Positions 61,711 through 64,000 of a stretch of DNA of 64,000 nucleotides are shown here, piece by piece. A program made the translations under genes and the position numbers. The stretch is taken from NCBI GenBank assembly GCA_039818945.1, contig JBCBSZ010000013.1, forward strand, positions 26,794-90,793, written 5' to 3'. Below the pieces are notes generated by a model. It was given only the letters and a program-made list of their open reading frames with translations. It was not told the DNA's origin and made no database searches. Every line of letters begins with the position of its first letter. Within the stretch, counting starts at the first letter, position 1. The DNA comes from JBCBSZ01 sp039818945 (GTDB lineage: Bacteria > Actinomycetota > Acidimicrobiia > Acidimicrobiales > Poriferisodalaceae).

Positions 61711-63156
61711 ATGTCCGACGACCTGCTCGCACGCCATGACGCCACCGGGCTCGCCGCGCTGATCCGCGACGGCGAGGTCACGCCGACCGAGGTGACCGAG
61801 GCGACGATCGCCCGCATCGAGGCCACGAACGGCGACGTGAACGCCGTGATCCACCCGGCGTTCGAGCGGGGCCTCGCCGAGGCGGCGTCGCCCGACCTGC
61901 CCGACGGGCCCTTCCTCGGCGTCCCGATGCTGATGAAGGACCTGTGGCCATCGACCGCGGGCGAGCCCTTCCACCTCGGCAACAAGGCGCTGGCCGCCGC
62001 CGGCTACGTCCACCCCACCGACGCCGACCTCACCACCCGCTACCGCGAGGCCGGCTTCGTCATGGTCGGTCGCACGAACACCCCGGAGCTCGGCCTCGTC
62101 GCCACCACCGAGCCGGAGGCCTACGGACCCTCGCGCAACCCCTGGGACACGTCGCGCAGCCCCGGCGGTTCCAGCGGTGGTGCCGCCGCGGCGGTCGCAG
62201 CCGGCATGCTCCCGGCGGCGAACGCCTCCGACGGGGGCGGGTCGATCCGCATCCCGGCGGCGTCGTGCGGTCTCGTCGGGCTCAAGCCCTCGCGGGGTCG
62301 GGTGCCGATGGGGCCGCTCCAGGAGGAGTGGAGCGTCTCGGTGCAGCACGTGGTGTGCCACACGGTGCGGGACTGCGCCGGCATCCTCGACGCCACGGCC
62401 CGGCCCTTCCCCGGGGACGGGGTCATCGCGCCGCCGCCATCGCGCCCCTTCGCCGACGAGGTCGGCGCCGAGGTCGGCCGCCTCCGCATCGGCCTGCTGG
62501 CGGTCAGCCCCCGCGAGGACACCGTGACCGACGACGCCTGCCAGCGAGCGGCTCGCGACGCTGCGGCGCTGCTGGAACGGTTCGGCCACGACGTCGTCGA
62601 GGCCCACCCCGATCCGCTCGACCGGACCCACGAGCTCGGCGACGCGTTCATGACCAACTGGTTCTCCAACTCGCGCAAGAACCTCACCTGGATCGCCTCG
62701 GTCCTCGGGCGCGAGCTGAACGAGGACGACGTCGAGCCGGCCACGTGGCTCATGGCCCAGATGGCCGACCAGGTGACCGGCCAGCAGTACATGGAGGCGC
62801 AGAGCGCCATGGCCCGGTTCCGGCGAGAGATGCTGCAGTGGTGGGCGGACGGGTTCGACCTGCTGCTCACCCCGACGATGGCGGCGCTGCCGCCGGAGCT
62901 CGGCGACCTCGTCGCGACGGAGGACGACCCGACGCGTGCGCTGCGCCACTCGACCCCCTACGCCGCCTTCACCTCCCCGTTCAACGTGACCGGTCAGCCG
63001 GCGATCTCGCTCCCGCTGTCGCGCAGCGAGTCCGGCCTGCCGATCGGGGTGCAGCTCGTGGCGGCCTACGCTCGCGAGGACCTGCTGTTGCGCATCGCCG
63101 CCCAGCTCGAGTCGGAGGTCCGGTGGGCCGACGTCCGGGCGCCGATGCACCCGTGA
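61711..63156 (+). CDS. amidase, amidase-signature family (second copy)
   Basis: 481-residue amidase. The triad is Lys76 (VPMLMKDLWPS), Ser154 (SPGGSSGGAAAAVAAG) and Ser178 (SDGGGSIRIPA). The Ser-Ser spacing of 24 is canonical. FMTNWFSNSRKNLTWIASVLGRELNEDDVEPATWLMAQMADQVTG is unlike the copy at 40422-41855, so substrates probably differ. A strong GGGGAGGGGAA site precedes ATG 61711. The small protein gene overlaps or follows directly. Confidence 0.9.
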   Translation: MSDDLLARHDATGLAALIRDGEVTPTEVTEATIARIEATNGDVNAVIHPAFERGLAEAASPDLPDGPFLGVPMLMKDLWPSTAGEPFHLGNKALAAAGYVHPTDADLTTRYREAGFVMVGRTNTPELGLVATTEPEAYGPSRNPWDTSRSPGGSSGGAAAAVAAGMLPAANASDGGGSIRIPAASCGLVGLKPSRGRVPMGPLQEEWSVSVQHVVCHTVRDCAGILDATARPFPGDGVIAPPPSRPFADEVGAEVGRLRIGLLAVSPREDTVTDDACQRAARDAAALLERFGHDVVEAHPDPLDRTHELGDAFMTNWFSNSRKNLTWIASVLGRELNEDDVEPATWLMAQMADQVTGQQYMEAQSAMARFRREMLQWWADGFDLLLTPTMAALPPELGDLVATEDDPTRALRHSTPYAAFTSPFNVTGQPAISLPLSRSESGLPIGVQLVAAYAREDLLLRIAAQLESEVRWADVRAPMHP

Positions 63157-63170
63157 GCGAGGAGGCCTCC

Positions 63171-63410
63171 GTGATCGAACTCATCGACGAGCTGGTCGAG
63201 TCCGGAGCCGACGACGCGGCGGGACGACTGGCGAGGGAGGCGGGCGATCGCGAGCCGCTCGAGACCGCCCGCGTCGAGCTGCAGCGCCGGGTGCGCCGCA
63301 ACAGCCGCGATCACGCGGCGGTCCGCGGCCTGCGCCTGGTGTCGGCCGCGCTCCGCGAGCTGCCGCGCGACGAGGAGTACGTGTTCTTCAACCGGCACAA
63401 GGGCCGTTGA
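63171..63410 (+). CDS. small conserved helical protein, 79 residues
   Basis: Function unknown. A charged, helical protein: VIELIDELVESGADDAAGRLAREAGDREPLETARVELQRRVRRNSRDHAAVRGLRLVSAALRELPRDEEYVFFNRHKGR. GTG 63171 has a GAGGAGG site six bases ahead; GTG 63153 would overlap the amidase stop as GTGA and add six residues, but has no Shine-Dalgarno. Its final FNRHKGR codons recur as an imperfect 21-base repeat 121 bases downstream, just before the insertion sequence. Confidence 0.65.
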   Translation: MIELIDELVESGADDAAGRLAREAGDREPLETARVELQRRVRRNSRDHAAVRGLRLVSAALRELPRDEEYVFFNRHKGR

Positions 63411-63527
63411 AGAACGCTTCTTCCCGCTCTGGTCTCGCTTCCTCGATGCTCTGCGTCACTGCGTGACGCGCCGCATCCGCTCGCTCGTCGGGCCGCTGGG
63501 CCCTGGCTTCAACCGTCACAAGGGCCG
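63386..63527 (+). repeat. imperfect 21-base direct repeat flanking the gene end
   Basis: CTTCAACCGGCACAAGGGCCG (63386-63406) and the same sequence with one T for G (63507-63527) are 121 bases apart. The first encodes the last residues FNRHKGR of the small protein; the second, in an open frame, encodes FNRHKGRS followed by a stop. The repeat is next to the IS110 element and may mark an earlier insertion or duplication. Confidence 0.6.
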
Positions 63528-63534
63528 CAGCTGA

Positions 63535-63654
63535 CGCTGATATGGATTCCTGAGGGCTTGCTCCTCGGGTCCAGAGGTGCCAGAAGGGAGCCCTCGATCA
63601 GTTAGAGGGCTCGGCGTTCCAGCGCTGTTCCTCCTGACACCCCTGGAGGTGTTC
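63535..63654 (+). ncRNA. possible IS110 bridge RNA in the left non-coding end
   Basis: The 120 bases before the transposase gene have no coding potential and contain a perfect 8-bp stem (GAGCCCTC at 63588-63595 with GAGGGCTC at 63605-63612, 9-base loop) plus a smaller ACACC/GGTGT stem near the start codon. IS110-family elements encode a structured bridge RNA in such an end. The exact RNA boundaries and its donor and target loops cannot be read here; confidence is low for the RNA itself. Confidence 0.4.
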
Positions 63655-64000
63655 ATGCTCGCGTCTGCGCAGCCGGTTTCGTCGCGGTCGTCCGGTGTTC
63701 GGCTCGAGGACCTGGTGGCGGTCCCTGTTGATGTCGGGAAGCACTCGGCGATGGCCAAGGTCGTCGATTTCACCGGTGCCGAGTTGGCGAAGCCCTTCGA
63801 GTTCTCGCTCGACCGCAGCGGCGTGCGATCGCTGGTCGAGCGGGTTCGTCGGTCGGCGCCGGTGTCGGTGTCGTTGGTCCGGGTCGGTCTCGAGGCCGCT
63901 GGCCACTACCACCTGCCGCTCGCTGGTGGGGTTCTGCCGGAGGATTGGGAGTTGCGGGTGCTCAACCCGGGGCACGTCTCGATGCAGCGCAAGGTCAACG
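63655..64000 (+). mobile_element. IS110-family transposase, N-terminal 115 codons (continues beyond window)
   Basis: The visible part is the DEDD-type RuvC-like domain of an IS110 transposase/recombinase. Asp26 (VPVDVGKHSAMAKVVDFTG) and Glu80 (VRVGLEAAGHYHLPL) are the first two catalytic acidic residues, and NPGHVSMQRKVN begins the next conserved block. The ATG at 63655 has a GGAGGT site. Codon use is less G/C-biased than in the flanking genes, consistent with a mobile origin. The left end of the element is not precisely placed. Confidence 0.88.

Overview
The window is very GC-rich DNA with densely packed genes, many GTG starts and strong G/C third positions. It encodes a WhiB-type iron-sulfur regulator, several flavin/F420-type luciferase-like oxidoreductases, a MhuD-like haem oxygenase, an RskA-type anti-sigma factor with its ECF sigma factor, and a cystathionine beta-synthase/cystathionine gamma-lyase pair. 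Together these point to an actinomycete (Actinomycetota). The look of the proteins suggests class Acidimicrobiia, but that is my inference. It is ordinary chromosome: no rRNA or tRNA, no CRISPR and no phage genes. The one mobile element is the start of an IS110-family insertion sequence at the right edge.

Layout. 1-5.9 kb: a partial cysteine-containing protein, a tiny protein, isoaspartyl peptidase/asparaginase, MhuD-like haem oxygenase, a SnoaL-like protein, glutamyl-Q tRNA(Asp) synthetase (gluQ), a HExxH SprA-like protein, an APH-type kinase and a PilZ protein. 5.9-16.3 kb: transsulfuration operon (cbs-metB), thiolase, alpha/beta hydrolase divergent from a TetR regulator, a small esterase, an EamA transporter divergent from an XRE-cupin regulator, a 2OG-Fe(II) oxygenase, an MFS transporter and a WhiB protein with an extra zinc-ribbon-like tail. 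16.4-27.5 kb: a luciferase-like monooxygenase, a beta-lactamase-fold hydrolase coupled to a TPM-domain membrane protein, a methyltransferase-DUF952 fusion, a four-gene ABC exporter/two-component operon and a second PLP enzyme. 27.5-35.5 kb: anti-sigma/sigma pair, SDR, double GNAT, galactokinase, fructosamine-kinase-like protein, PhoU, HxlR regulator and a double glyoxalase-fold protein. 35.5-49.4 kb: Ski2-like helicase, GlgX, IF-1, amidase, fatty acid hydroxylase, SRPBCC protein, amylosucrase-like enzyme, zinc-ribbon membrane protein, DUF427, BKACE enzyme and a CBS-domain protein. 49.5-63.4 kb: alpha-glucoside-type ABC importer (aglE-F-G), a 1116-residue uncharacterised protein, Gfo/Idh/MocA dehydrogenase, aldo/keto reductase, a second luciferase-like monooxygenase, SRPBCC protein, a second amidase and a small protein. 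63.4-64 kb: IS110 non-coding end and the transposase N-terminus.

How the genes work together. Sugar and alpha-glucan use is the clearest theme: an AglEFG-like importer under a LacI-type operator, an adjacent giant protein that looks like an (alpha/alpha)6-barrel glycoside enzyme, sugar-type dehydrogenase and reductase, plus GlgX, an amylosucrase-like enzyme and galactokinase elsewhere in the window. No LacI-family gene and no importer ATPase lie in the window, so both would have to be encoded elsewhere.

Regulatory reading. At least fifteen genes have a TANNNT -10 hexamer placed only 6-9 bases before an ATG/GTG, the spacing expected of leaderless transcripts; this also helps choose starts. 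Three perfect palindromes sit exactly where an operator should: TTGACAC-C-GTGTCAA over the tetR start, GTGCACTATAGTGCAC over the XRE/EamA divergent promoter, and TGTAAGCGCTTACA over the start point of the importer operon.
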